64,000 nt of DNA, from positions 89,816 through 153,815 of the forward strand of contig NZ_JAHKRN010000017.1 of NCBI RefSeq assembly GCF_019396385.1. The letters run 5' to 3'. The DNA comes from Nonomuraea harbinensis. GTDB taxonomy: Bacteria > Actinomycetota > Actinomycetes > Streptosporangiales > Streptosporangiaceae. The notes under the pieces were generated by a model. It searched no databases and was not told where the DNA came from. It worked only from the letters and a program-made list of their open reading frames with translations. Of the stretch, positions 48,952 to 57,211 are shown in pieces. Position numbers and translations under genes: made by a program. Within the stretch, counting starts at the first letter, position 1. The number at the start of each line of letters is the position of its first letter.

Positions 48952-49932
48952 CAGCTCGCCGCGGCCCGCGAGCAGGACGACGCTCTCGTACGAGAGCCGC
49001 TCCCGGTCCCAGGCGTGCGCCAGGCCGCGCGGCACCCGCCCGATCTGCGCGCAGCGCAGCGACAACCCGTTGTGGTGGAACTCCTCGCCGAGCCGCACCT
49101 CCTGGGCGCCGTCGGTGTAGAAGGCCAGGTCGACGGCCACCCCCTGGGGCCGCAGCAGCTTCAGCGCCAGGGCCAGCGCCCTGGCCCGGCCGCGGCACTG
49201 GAAGACCACGTCGGCGCCCCGGTCGTCGGGACCGTGGCGCCAGCGCCGCTTCAGCTCGACCGCCGGATCGGCGTCGGCGGCCAGCGTGTCGGCGCCCAGC
49301 GCGGCGGCGACCGCCAGCCGGTCAGGCGTCTCGTCCACGACCACCACCTCCGCGGCCCCGTACGAGATCGCGAACGACGCGGTCAGCAGCCCGACCACGC
49401 CCGCGCCCACCACCGCGACCCGCCGCCCGCGCACCCCGTCGCCGAGATGGTGGACGTCCTGGCCGTACAGGTCGGCGGCGGCGTGCAGCAGCCCGTTGGC
49501 GCAGATGGGGCCCATGTGGGCGACGTAGATGCCGAGCATCGGGTCGAGCTCTCCGGGCAGCGGCACGAACCGGTCGCGCATCGGGTCGGCGACGTAAGCG
49601 CTGCGGTGCCCGTACGCCATGGCCACCAGCGCGCCCTCGGCCACCGCCCGGGTGCGGGTCTCGACCACCCGGCCGACCTGCATGTAGCCGATCCCGCGCA
49701 CCGGGTAGGCGATCGACGGCGTGCCCTCCAGGAACAGGCCGAGGCCGCGGTCCCAGGTCGAGGTCAGGTAGGGGTTGTCGCCCTTGACGTAGGTGAGCTC
49801 GGTGCCGGCCGACACGCCGCTGTGGACGGTCTCCACCAGGAACCCGCCGTCGGGCACGTCGCCGAGCTTCTCCTCGACCAGCGTCACTTCACCGGGCGCC
49901 TCGATGCTGAGGACGGTCGCGACGTCATGCAT
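48820..49932 (-). CDS. MDR zinc-type dehydrogenase, copy 2
   Basis: The 370-residue protein shares SGVSAGTELTYVKGDNPYL (about residue 38), the GAGVVGLLTA NAD(P) site and LGEEFHHNGLSL with the copy at 45819, to which it is a diverged paralogue. It is translated after the Gfo/Idh/MocA gene, whose stop overlaps its start by 8 bases. Its 3' end overlaps the opposite hydrolase gene by 132 bases; the conserved C-terminal region (FDEGPRLMAQLASRERHALQ) lies within the overlap, so this gene is the better supported one there. Confidence 0.82.
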   Translation of the reverse strand: MHDVATVLSIEAPGEVTLVEEKLGDVPDGGFLVETVHSGVSAGTELTYVKGDNPYLTSTWDRGLGLFLEGTPSIAYPVRGIGYMQVGRVVETRTRAVAEGALVAMAYGHRSAYVADPMRDRFVPLPGELDPMLGIYVAHMGPICANGLLHAAADLYGQDVHHLGDGVRGRRVAVVGAGVVGLLTASFAISYGAAEVVVVDETPDRLAVAAALGADTLAADADPAVELKRRWRHGPDDRGADVVFQCRGRARALALALKLLRPQGVAVDLAFYTDGAQEVRLGEEFHHNGLSLRCAQIGRVPRGLAHAWDRERLSYESVVLLAGRGELLRRHLITDVVGFDEGPRLMAQLASRERHALQAVLSDHVDDQSG

Positions 49933-50875
49933 CGAGCATCACCGGCTTCCGTTCGCGTGCGGACCGCGCCAGCGCCAGAGCCAGCCGGTGGGTCTTGAGC
50001 GCCTCCCGGTACGGGACGCGCACGTCGGCCTCCTTACCCTGGACGGCGTCGACGAACGCGCGATCCACCGCCACTTTGGCCTCGCCGCCGTCCCGCAGCC
50101 GCTGCTCGCCGTCGACGACCAGCTCGGTCTCGCTCAGCTCCAGCGCGATGCCCTCGGCGTGCACCTCCAGCCCCGCCCGGTGCTTGCGGTCCAGCAGGCA
50201 GCAGGTGGCCAGCAGCCCCGTGGCGCCGGCGGCGAAGCTCATGACGGCGGCGGTGGCCCGGTCCACCTCGCCGTCCACGGCGTTCCCGGCGGGCACCGCG
50301 TGCACCATCGTCACCTCGCCCACGAGCAGCCGCGCCAGGTCCAGCACGTGGACGGCCTGCTCGACGGTCTGACCGCCGGACCTGCCCGGATCGAGCCACC
50401 AGGCGACCGGCGGCACCTTGTCCAGCCAGTGACCCAGCGCGAGCCGTACCGGCCGATCGGCCAGCAGGTCCCGGGCGCGGTCGAGGATGTCCAGGTAGCG
50501 CCAGTGGTGGCCGACGGCGGAGGGCAGCCCGCGCCGGTCGATCTCGTCCGCGATCGACTCCGCGGTGGCCAGGTCGAGCGAGAGCGGCTTCTCCACGAAG
50601 ATCGGGAGATCGCAGGCCAGGATGTCACGCTCGGGGTCACCGTGCGCGAAGGGAGGCACGCACACGTACACGGCATCCAGCCCGCCCGCGCTCAGCAGGT
50701 CCGCATGGTCGCCATAGGCGGGGGAGCCGTGCTTGGAGGCCAGCGCCGCGGCTCTGCGAGGATCGGTATCGGCGATCCCGGCGATCGTCACGTCGGGGAA
50801 ACCTGATAGGACGTCGGCATGACGGGCGGCGACATTGCCGGCCCCTACGATGCCCACACGGATGGCGGGAGACAT
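49925..50875 (-). CDS. Gfo/Idh/MocA-family oxidoreductase
   Basis: Starting at MSPAIRVGIVGAGNVAARHA, the 316-residue protein has the Rossmann motif GAGNVA near residue 11 and the family EKP motif in IFVEKPLSLD (about residue 96), where the Lys acts in catalysis. It oxidises or reduces a sugar, inositol or related cyclic polyol with NAD(P). It forms an operon with MDR copy 2. Together with the isomerase this resembles inosose- or keto-sugar-based catabolic sets. The ribosome binding site is weak. Confidence 0.85.
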   Translation of the reverse strand: MSPAIRVGIVGAGNVAARHADVLSGFPDVTIAGIADTDPRRAAALASKHGSPAYGDHADLLSAGGLDAVYVCVPPFAHGDPERDILACDLPIFVEKPLSLDLATAESIADEIDRRGLPSAVGHHWRYLDILDRARDLLADRPVRLALGHWLDKVPPVAWWLDPGRSGGQTVEQAVHVLDLARLLVGEVTMVHAVPAGNAVDGEVDRATAAVMSFAAGATGLLATCCLLDRKHRAGLEVHAEGIALELSETELVVDGEQRLRDGGEAKVAVDRAFVDAVQGKEADVRVPYREALKTHRLALALARSARERKPVMLDA

Positions 50876-50980
50876 AACCCGGCATATCCCACGCCCTCCA
50901 GAAAACAAACAAATACGTTCGAAGAGTCATCAAGGGGGCAGTTGTCGCCGACCTGACCTCCAAAGATCGGGGTTGACTGC

Positions 50981-51955
50981 ATGAAATCAGATCTGGAGGC
51001 CTTGACGAGGGTCCGGGAATGGTACGGACTCCACTCCAGCACGGCCGCCGACTGGCCGGTCGACTCTCTCCTGCTGGCCAAGGGAGCCACCACGGTGAGC
51101 GTGGTGCTGCCGGCCCACAACGAGGAGTCGACGGTGGGCGACATCGTCACCGCGATCCGCCGCGACCTGGTGGAACGGGCTCCGCTCGTGGACGAGATCG
51201 TCGTGGTCGACTCCCTGTCCACCGACGCGACCGCCTCCAGGGCGGCCGCGGCGGGCGCCCGGGTCGTCGCCCAGGAAGCGGTGCTCTCCCACCTTCCGCC
51301 GCTGACCGGGAAGGGCGAGGCGCTGTGGAAGGGGCTGGCCGCCACGACCGGGGACATCGTCGTGTTCGTGGACGCGGACCTGCGCGACTTCGGCTCGCAC
51401 TTCGTCTCCGGCCTGCTCGGGCCGCTGCTGCTGGACCGTGACATCCAGTTCGTCAAGGGCTCGTACGAACGCCCGTACACGGGCGCGGACGGGGTGGCCC
51501 ACCGCGGCGGCGGCGGGCGCGTGACCGAACTCGTGGCCCGCCCGCTGCTCAACATGTTCTGGCCGGAGCTGTCCGGCTTCGCCCAGCCGCTCGGCGGCGA
51601 GTACGCGGCCCGCCGCGAGGTGCTGGAGCAGGTCCCCTTCGTCACCGAGTACGGCGTCGAGTTCGGGCTGCTGGTGGACCTCCTGCAGCTCGCCGGCCTG
51701 GACGCGATGGCCCAGGTGGACCTGGGCGTGCGGGTCCACACCCACCAGTCGGTGGCCGCGCTCGGCCGGATGGCCGGGCAGATCATGCTGACCGCCTGGT
51801 CCCGTCTGGAACGCCAGGGCCGCCTCGTCTCCCCGGAGTCGCCCGCCCACACGCTGTTGCAGTTCGGCCTGGATGGGCAGGCGGACCTGGTGGACGTGGG
51901 CGTGGCCGAGCGGCCGCCCCTGGCCACTCTCGTCTTAGAGGAGGACGTGGCTTGA
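50981..51955 (+). CDS. gpgS: Glucosyl-3-phosphoglycerate synthase (GT81)
   Basis: The 324-residue glycosyltransferase shows the GpgS pattern: VSVVLPAHNEESTVGDIV near residue 40, the metal-binding DAD in VFVDADLRDFG (about residue 131), and GRVTELVARPLLNMFWPEL (about residue 175). It transfers glucose from NDP-glucose to 3-phosphoglycerate, the first step to glucosylglycerate, a compatible solute and precursor of methylglucose lipopolysaccharides. A GT4 gene overlaps its stop. A separate phosphatase (GpgP) was not recognised here. Confidence 0.88.
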   Translation: MKSDLEALTRVREWYGLHSSTAADWPVDSLLLAKGATTVSVVLPAHNEESTVGDIVTAIRRDLVERAPLVDEIVVVDSLSTDATASRAAAAGARVVAQEAVLSHLPPLTGKGEALWKGLAATTGDIVVFVDADLRDFGSHFVSGLLGPLLLDRDIQFVKGSYERPYTGADGVAHRGGGGRVTELVARPLLNMFWPELSGFAQPLGGEYAARREVLEQVPFVTEYGVEFGLLVDLLQLAGLDAMAQVDLGVRVHTHQSVAALGRMAGQIMLTAWSRLERQGRLVSPESPAHTLLQFGLDGQADLVDVGVAERPPLATLVLEEDVA

Positions 51956-53085
51956 ACATCCTGCTGAACGCCGGGCCCTGGCTCCCCGTACCGCCTCCTG
52001 GATACGGCGGCATCGAGAACGTCGTCGCCACCCTGATCCCCGAGCTGCGCGCTCGGGGGGTGCGGGTGGTGCTGGCCTCGGTGGGGACGAGCGCCATCGA
52101 GGTGGACGAGCTGATCAGCGTCTACGCCGACGGCCAGTTCCCCCACCTGCAGAAGCCGTACAACCAGGTCATGGGCATCGCCCACGCCCACCAGGCGCGC
52201 GTGGCCGAGGAGCTGCGCCGCCGCGACGACATCGACCTCGTCCACGACCACCTCGAAGTGGTCGGCCCCGGCGTGCTGGCGGCGCTGGACGGCCCGCCCG
52301 TCCTGCACACCCTGCACTGGGACCTGCACAAGCACGCCGCCTTCTATGACTCCTTCCCTCACAAGATCGCCGTCAACGGCGTCTCCCACTCCCAGCTCGC
52401 CCGCGCCCCCGAGGCGCTGCGCCGGGCCGCGCTGGGGGCCGTGCACCTGGCCACCCCGCTCGCGGGCACCGGCCTGCGGGTCGAGCGGGGCGAGCACCTG
52501 GTGGTCATGGGCCGCGTGTGCGGGCTCAAGGGCCAGCACGTGGCCGCCCGCATCTGTCAGAAGCTCGGCCTGCCGCTGACGCTGGCCGGCCCGGTGAGCG
52601 GCCTCGACACGCCCGCCGAGCTGGAGGCCGTCGCCCAGGACCCGTCCCACCCGCTCTACGGCCACCCCGACGTGCGCTACCTCGTCGACCACGTCTCCAC
52701 CTACCTCGACGGCGACCGCGCCACCTGGATCGGCTCGGTCGGCGGCGAGGACCGCGACCGGCTCTACGCCTCCGCCCGCGCCTCGTTGTTCCCCATCCAG
52801 TGGGACGAGCCGGGCGGCACCGCCGTCGTCGAGGCGCTGGCCCTGGGCGTGCCGCCGGTCGGCCTGCGCCGCGGCTGCCTGCCGGAGATCATCGACCACG
52901 GCCGCACCGGCTTCCTCGCCGACACCGAGGAGGAGCTCGCGGAGTGGATACTCCGGGTGGACGAGATCGACCCGGAGGAGTGCCGCCGCGAGGCCGCCCG
53001 CCGCTTCTCACCGGCCGTCATGGCGGAGCGCTACCTGGAGCTGTACGAGCGGGCGATCAGGAGAAGCCCCGTGGCAGCACGGTGA
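51952..53085 (+). CDS. GT4-family glycosyltransferase
   Basis: A TTG start (TTGA overlap with the GpgS stop, AGGAGG seven bases before) gives 377 residues. The N-terminal domain opens NILLNAGPWLPVPPPGYGG with the GGIE motif of GT-B enzymes, and the C-terminal domain has FPIQWDEPGGTAVVEALALG (about residue 279), the EX7E motif that binds the NDP-sugar. It may extend the glucosylglycerate made by GpgS or act separately; the acceptor is unknown. Its end overlaps the opposite Usp gene by 29 bases. Confidence 0.85.
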   Translation: MNILLNAGPWLPVPPPGYGGIENVVATLIPELRARGVRVVLASVGTSAIEVDELISVYADGQFPHLQKPYNQVMGIAHAHQARVAEELRRRDDIDLVHDHLEVVGPGVLAALDGPPVLHTLHWDLHKHAAFYDSFPHKIAVNGVSHSQLARAPEALRRAALGAVHLATPLAGTGLRVERGEHLVVMGRVCGLKGQHVAARICQKLGLPLTLAGPVSGLDTPAELEAVAQDPSHPLYGHPDVRYLVDHVSTYLDGDRATWIGSVGGEDRDRLYASARASLFPIQWDEPGGTAVVEALALGVPPVGLRRGCLPEIIDHGRTGFLADTEEELAEWILRVDEIDPEECRREAARRFSPAVMAERYLELYERAIRRSPVAAR

Positions 53086-53893
53086 CCGGGACCGGGGCGG
53101 CGCGCAGCATCTTCATCGCCAGCTCGCCCAGGAACACCCGGTGCGGCTGGGCGTCCTCGCTCGCCGCGCAGATCAGCAGCTCGCCCGGGAGCCACGTGGC
53201 GGTCTCCATCGCGGCCGCCACGTCGTGGCCCTCGGCGACGTCGGCCTCCGCCTCGATCCCCGCGGTCTCCCAGGCCAGGCGCACGGCCAGCGCCAGGTCG
53301 TCGCGGATGCGCTCAGGATCGTCGGTGCGCAGGTCGAAGGTGATCAGCCGCAGCGGCACGCCCAGCCGCAGCGCCGCCTGCGACATCCGCGCCACCGCCT
53401 CGTCACACTGCGGCCGGTGCACGTACGCGAGCGTGAGCCGGGACAGCTCGCCGGTCGGCGCGAAGCCGGACGGCGCCACCATCACCGCCTCCGGCGACAG
53501 GTGGAGCAGGTGGTCGCCGGTGCTGCCGAGGGCGATGCGGCCGTGCTGCCCGCCGGCCGCCGACCCGACCACGATCAGGTCGGCCTTGATCCGGCTGGCC
53601 AGCACCCCCAGCCCGCGGCCGGCGCCCCGGCTCTCGAACGCCATGTACTCCGACGGGACGTCCTCCAGCGCCACGCCCGCCTCCGCCAGGTTGGCCTGGG
53701 CCTCCACCGCCCGCCCCGGGCTGCCGGGCGGGTAGATCGAGGCCACCGTGAGCTCGCCGCCGGTGACCCGCGTGATGGCCGCGCCGAGGGCCAGCGCCTC
53801 CCGCCCGCCCGCGTCGTGGGTGTAGCCGACGATCACGTGCTCTCCGATCACGAAAGCGTCTTTACCCGCGTCGAGCAGGGAATACGCCGTCAT
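53057..53893 (-). CDS. Tandem universal stress protein (UspA)
   Basis: The protein (278 residues from MTAYSLL; an ATG five codons earlier is equally possible) holds two Usp domains. The first has VIVGYTHDAGGREALALG and ends VVGSAAGGQHGRIALGST, the ATP-binding G-x2-G-x9-G(S/T) motif, near residue 155. The second ends AASEDAQPHRVFLGELAMKM. Such actinobacterial proteins respond to hypoxia or stationary phase. An inverted repeat TGCAA-N4-TTGCA (53894-53907) lies just upstream of the start. Confidence 0.83.
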   Translation of the reverse strand: MTAYSLLDAGKDAFVIGEHVIVGYTHDAGGREALALGAAITRVTGGELTVASIYPPGSPGRAVEAQANLAEAGVALEDVPSEYMAFESRGAGRGLGVLASRIKADLIVVGSAAGGQHGRIALGSTGDHLLHLSPEAVMVAPSGFAPTGELSRLTLAYVHRPQCDEAVARMSQAALRLGVPLRLITFDLRTDDPERIRDDLALAVRLAWETAGIEAEADVAEGHDVAAAMETATWLPGELLICAASEDAQPHRVFLGELAMKMLRAAPVPVTVLPRGFS

Positions 53894-53928
53894 TGCAAAG
53901 CGTTGCATAACAACGGAGGCGAAAGGAA

Positions 53929-54237
53929 TTGAAGATCACTCTTGACACCAAGTTCATGGGTTCGTCCGGCATGATCACCCTGCGTGACGCCGTCGGGCAG
54001 CTTAAGGCCCAGGACCTCGCCTGTACGGTCGCGGGCGACAAGGTAGGGGCGAAGGCGCGGATGTTCGCCGAATGCGTCGAGCGCGGTTTCACGCCGCTCC
54101 GCAGCGAGATCATGGCCGCCTGCTACGTGGCCGAGCGCGACGCCGTCACCGAGTCCTTCGAGCGCGGCCTCATCACCCGGGGCGAGCTGGAGCAGACCCA
54201 GCTGGCGCTGTCGAGGCGCTTCCTCGGCTCCACCTGA
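53929..54237 (+). CDS. Small conserved hypothetical protein
   Basis: A TTG start with GGAGG and GAAAGG upstream gives 102 residues (KITLDTKFMGSSGMITLRDA). It is mostly helical and charged, without signal peptide, membrane segment or cysteine pairs beyond single Cys residues. The regular composition and codon use suggest a real gene. I do not recognise the family. It is divergent from the Usp gene, 35 bases away. Confidence 0.65.
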   Translation: MKITLDTKFMGSSGMITLRDAVGQLKAQDLACTVAGDKVGAKARMFAECVERGFTPLRSEIMAACYVAERDAVTESFERGLITRGELEQTQLALSRRFLGST

Positions 54238-54303
54238 TCTTCCTCCTTTCTGACGGCACATCGCGGTGCCATCTCCTCGTAAAGTCGTGTCCATCACCTG
54301 TTA

Positions 54304-54870
54304 ATGGATTGGACACGTGTGTATCGCGACATCGTCGACTTCGCACTCACCACGCCGGCCTGGCTGCACACCCTGGCCGAGGTCGGCACCGACGCCGGCC
54401 TGTTCATCTTCGCCGCGCTGTTCGTCGTGTGCTGGTGGCGCGCCCGCCACGCTCCCGCGCGCGACCTGGCGATCGCCATCGCCGGACCGGCCGGGATCGT
54501 GGGCGCGTACGTGATCAGCGAGGTGCTGAAGCTCCTCGTCAGGGAGGACCGGCCGTGCCGGGGCGGCGTCGTGACGATCGCCGCCTGCCCGCCGGCGGCG
54601 GACTGGTCGTTCCCCAGCAACCACTCGGTGATCGCCGCCGGGGCCGCCGGAACCCTCATGCTGGCCTGGCGCGCGCTCGGCTGGGTGGTGGTGCCCCTGG
54701 CCGTCGTGATGGCGTTCTCCCGGGTGTTCGTCGGCGTGCACTACCCGCACGACGTGATCGCCGGGTTCGTGCTCGGCCTGGCCCTCGCGCCGCTGCTGGC
54801 CCTGCTGATGGTCGGCGCCGTCACCCCGGTGGTCCGCCTGGCCCGGGCACGCCTGTCCGCCGTAGGTTGA
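54304..54870 (+). CDS. PAP2-family phosphatase (undecaprenyl-diphosphatase-like)
   Basis: The 188-residue membrane protein has about five helices and the three PAP2 motifs: KLLVREDRP (about residues 76-84), PSNHS (about residue 105, with Asn for the usual Gly) and SRVFVGVHYPHD (about residue 139). The PSNH variant is found in BcrC-like enzymes that recycle undecaprenyl diphosphate. Substrate assignment is tentative. It precedes the dehydratase gene by 4 bases. Confidence 0.85.
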   Translation: MDWTRVYRDIVDFALTTPAWLHTLAEVGTDAGLFIFAALFVVCWWRARHAPARDLAIAIAGPAGIVGAYVISEVLKLLVREDRPCRGGVVTIAACPPAADWSFPSNHSVIAAGAAGTLMLAWRALGWVVVPLAVVMAFSRVFVGVHYPHDVIAGFVLGLALAPLLALLMVGAVTPVVRLARARLSAVG

Positions 54871-54874
54871 TCGC

Positions 54875-55804
54875 ATGGAACTGGTGACGGTCGAGGACAT
54901 CCGGGCGGCCGCCGGGCGGATCGAGCCGGTCGTCGTCCGCACCCCGCTGGTGCCGGTCGGAGACCTCCTGGTCAAGTCCGAGAGCCTGCAACGGGTCGGC
55001 TCGTTCAAGATCCGCGGCGCCTACAACGCGGTGGCCCATCTGCGCCCCGCCGGGGTCGTCACCCACTCATCGGGCAACCACGGCCAGGCCCTCGCCTACG
55101 CGGCGGCGAGCTTCGGGGTGCCCTGCGTGGTCGTGGTGCCCGAGGGCACGCCCCGCGTCAAGACCGACGCCATCCGCCGCCACGGCGCCGAGCTCGTCGT
55201 GGTGCCGCCCGACCGGCGCCTGGCCGCCGCCGCCGAGGTGGCCGCCGGGCGCGGCCTCACGCTGGTGCCGCCGTACGACCATCCGGATGTGATCGCCGGG
55301 CAGGGCACGATCGGGCTGGAGATCCTGGCCGACCTGCCCGACGTCGAGGTGGTCGCGGTGCCGGTCAGCGGGGGAGGGCTCGTCTCCGGCATCGCCGCCG
55401 CCGTCAAGGCGCTGCGCCCCCGCGCCGCCGTGATCGGCGTCGAGCCCGAACTGGCCGCCGACGCCGCCGAGAGCCTGGCCGCCGGTCGGCTCATCACCTG
55501 GGAGCCCGCCCGGACGTTCCGCACGAGCGCCGACGGCCTTCGCGCCGAGCTGTCGGAGCTGACCTTCGCCCACCTGCGCGCGCACGTCGACGCGGTCGTC
55601 ACCGTCACCGAGGACGAGATCCGCGCCGCCATGCGCCACCTGGCCACCGCCGGACGCCTGGTGGCCGAGCCGAGCGGCGCCGTCGCCACGGCCGCCCGCC
55701 TGTCGGGCAAGCTGCCGCGCGGGCTGACGGTGGCGGTGCTGTCGGGCGGCAACGTCGACCCCGCCCTGCTGCGCGAGGTGTTTCAGACCGCCGACCAGGA
55801 GTGA
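54875..55804 (+). CDS. Threonine/serine dehydratase-like PLP enzyme
   Basis: The 309-residue protein is a fold-type II PLP enzyme without the regulatory ACT domain. It has the PLP lysine in SFKIRGAYN (Lys45), SSGNHGQALAYAA (about residue 70) and the phosphate loop VSGGGLVSG (about residue 168). It likely deaminates threonine or serine, or acts as a serine racemase; short forms do both. Its last 22 bases overlap the opposite gene. Confidence 0.87.
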   Translation: MELVTVEDIRAAAGRIEPVVVRTPLVPVGDLLVKSESLQRVGSFKIRGAYNAVAHLRPAGVVTHSSGNHGQALAYAAASFGVPCVVVVPEGTPRVKTDAIRRHGAELVVVPPDRRLAAAAEVAAGRGLTLVPPYDHPDVIAGQGTIGLEILADLPDVEVVAVPVSGGGLVSGIAAAVKALRPRAAVIGVEPELAADAAESLAAGRLITWEPARTFRTSADGLRAELSELTFAHLRAHVDAVVTVTEDEIRAAMRHLATAGRLVAEPSGAVATAARLSGKLPRGLTVAVLSGGNVDPALLREVFQTADQE

Positions 55805-56361
55805 CGGCTGAGGAAGCCCCGCTCGCCCGTCGCGTACTCGTGGAAGGCGCGCCGCACCTCCTCCAGCTCCGCCACCTCGGCGCGCACCATCGCGCCCTCC
55901 TTGTACTCCAGCTCGTAGCCGGGGGAGACCTGGATGAAGTGGTGGCCGAAGGTCACCAGCGCCACGAACGGGTTCTGTGGCGACATGGTGCCGAGCACGT
56001 CGTGCACCAGCCCCAGATCGGGATCGTGCACGATGAGCCCGTCGCCGGTGTGGAGCTGCATGCCCTGGTAGACCCCGAGCGGCGCCACGTTGTGGACGAG
56101 GTCGCGCTGCGGGTCGTAACACACCAGCCCGTACGCGCGCGCGACCTCGAACACCTGGGCCGACATCTCGTCCATGGTCTCCAGGTCCATCGTCACCAGC
56201 ACGTGGTCCCCGTAGACGGTGACGGTGCCCGGCAGCTCCTTGGCGACCTCCGGCAGCTCCCTCTGAACGGGCTCGCCCTTGCGGACCTCCAGATAGGCGG
56301 CCCGTGCCTGGTCCCTGGAGACGGGCACGGGCGCGTCCCACACCATCAACTCAACGCTCAC
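55783..56361 (-). CDS. Conserved hypothetical protein
   Basis: GTG at 56361 gives 192 residues (VSVELMVWDAPVPVSRDQAR); an ATG five codons further on is an alternative. The protein is soluble and acidic, with no signal or membrane segment, and shows no catalytic signature I recognise. The start VWDAPVPVS and a central DPQRDLVHNVAPLG segment look conserved-protein-like. Function unknown. Convergent with the dehydratase. Confidence 0.65.
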   Translation of the reverse strand: MSVELMVWDAPVPVSRDQARAAYLEVRKGEPVQRELPEVAKELPGTVTVYGDHVLVTMDLETMDEMSAQVFEVARAYGLVCYDPQRDLVHNVAPLGVYQGMQLHTGDGLIVHDPDLGLVHDVLGTMSPQNPFVALVTFGHHFIQVSPGYELEYKEGAMVRAEVAELEEVRRAFHEYATGERGFLSRHSWSAV

Positions 56362-56457
56362 CCGTCCATCTTGTCGGACCAAGGCCGCACTTGATGGGGT
56401 ACCAGCTGGAACCGAGCCGAAACCGCGCCCTGACGCAGCCCGCCCGGCGTGGCGTCG

Positions 56458-56886
56458 CTACGTGGTGGCGGCCGGCTTCTCCGTCTCGGGCACCAGCTGG
56501 ATCGTGCAGTGCATGCACCGGCGGGCCTCGATCGGGATCTCGCCCAGGCACTCCGGGCACTCCTTCGTGGTGGCCGCCTTGTCGCGGTCGAACAGGGTGA
56601 CGAGCCGCGTCATCGGCAGCACGACCAGCCAGTAGACCACCGCCGCGATGATCAGGAAGGTGATCAGGTGGTTGAGGAAGTCGCCGTACTTGAACTCGCT
56701 GCCGTTGACGGTGAACGAGTACTGCGCGAAGTCCGGCTGGCGCCCCCCGGTGACGGCGCCGATCAGCGGCGTGATCAGGTCGCGGACGAGGGCCTGCACG
56801 AGCCCGCTGAAGGTCGCGCCGACGATGACGGCCACCGCCAGCTCGACGATGTTGCCGCGCAGCAGGAATTTTCTGAAACCAGCCAT
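56458..56886 (-). CDS. mscL: MscL mechanosensitive channel with C-terminal zinc ribbon
   Basis: From MAGFRKFLLRGN the 142-residue protein has the MscL layout: an amphipathic N-terminus, first helix NIVELAVAVIVGATFSGLV (residues 12-30) and second helix LITFLIIAAVVYWLVVLP (about residues 74-91). The usual C-terminal helical bundle is replaced by a four-cysteine segment with Cys110, Cys113, Cys124 and Cys127, spaced like a zinc ribbon. It should open under osmotic downshock; the ribbon may modulate gating or assembly. Confidence 0.85.
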   Translation of the reverse strand: MAGFRKFLLRGNIVELAVAVIVGATFSGLVQALVRDLITPLIGAVTGGRQPDFAQYSFTVNGSEFKYGDFLNHLITFLIIAAVVYWLVVLPMTRLVTLFDRDKAATTKECPECLGEIPIEARRCMHCTIQLVPETEKPAATT

Positions 56887-56933
56887 AGCAGGCAACCGTA
56901 TGTAGGCGGCCAAGCACAGGTCAACACAGGGTT

Positions 56934-57083
56934 TCAGACGGCGTCGAAGCGTCCGGCTTTGACCGCGTCCCGGAACTCTTCCCACTCCTCGCGATCGAAG
57001 CCGTCCACGGGCGTGGGATCCGGACCCGTACGAGAGGGCTTCGGCCCGCGGTTCCCCGTGAACCGTCCAGCCGGGCGGCTCAC
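56934..57083 (-). CDS. Possible small protein with DUF397-like C-terminus
   Basis: A 49-codon frame (GTG at 57083) ends with FDREEWEEFRDAVKAGRFD, which resembles the end of actinobacterial DUF397 proteins (FTPAEWxAFVxGVxxGEFD). The usual DUF397 core (WRKSSYS, CVEVA) is missing. It may be a degraded copy or an unrelated short gene. Confidence 0.35.
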   Translation of the reverse strand: MSRPAGRFTGNRGPKPSRTGPDPTPVDGFDREEWEEFRDAVKAGRFDAV

Positions 57084-57211
57084 CGCTCGCCCGTACGAGG
57101 TGATCGGAGCGGAACGAGGGGAAGGTACTGGTCGCGTCAGAGGGAAACGAGGCCGGGCTTGTCCGGTAGGGCGGGGGAACGGAACATGGGAGGGACCGGG
57201 AGGAAGCCTCG

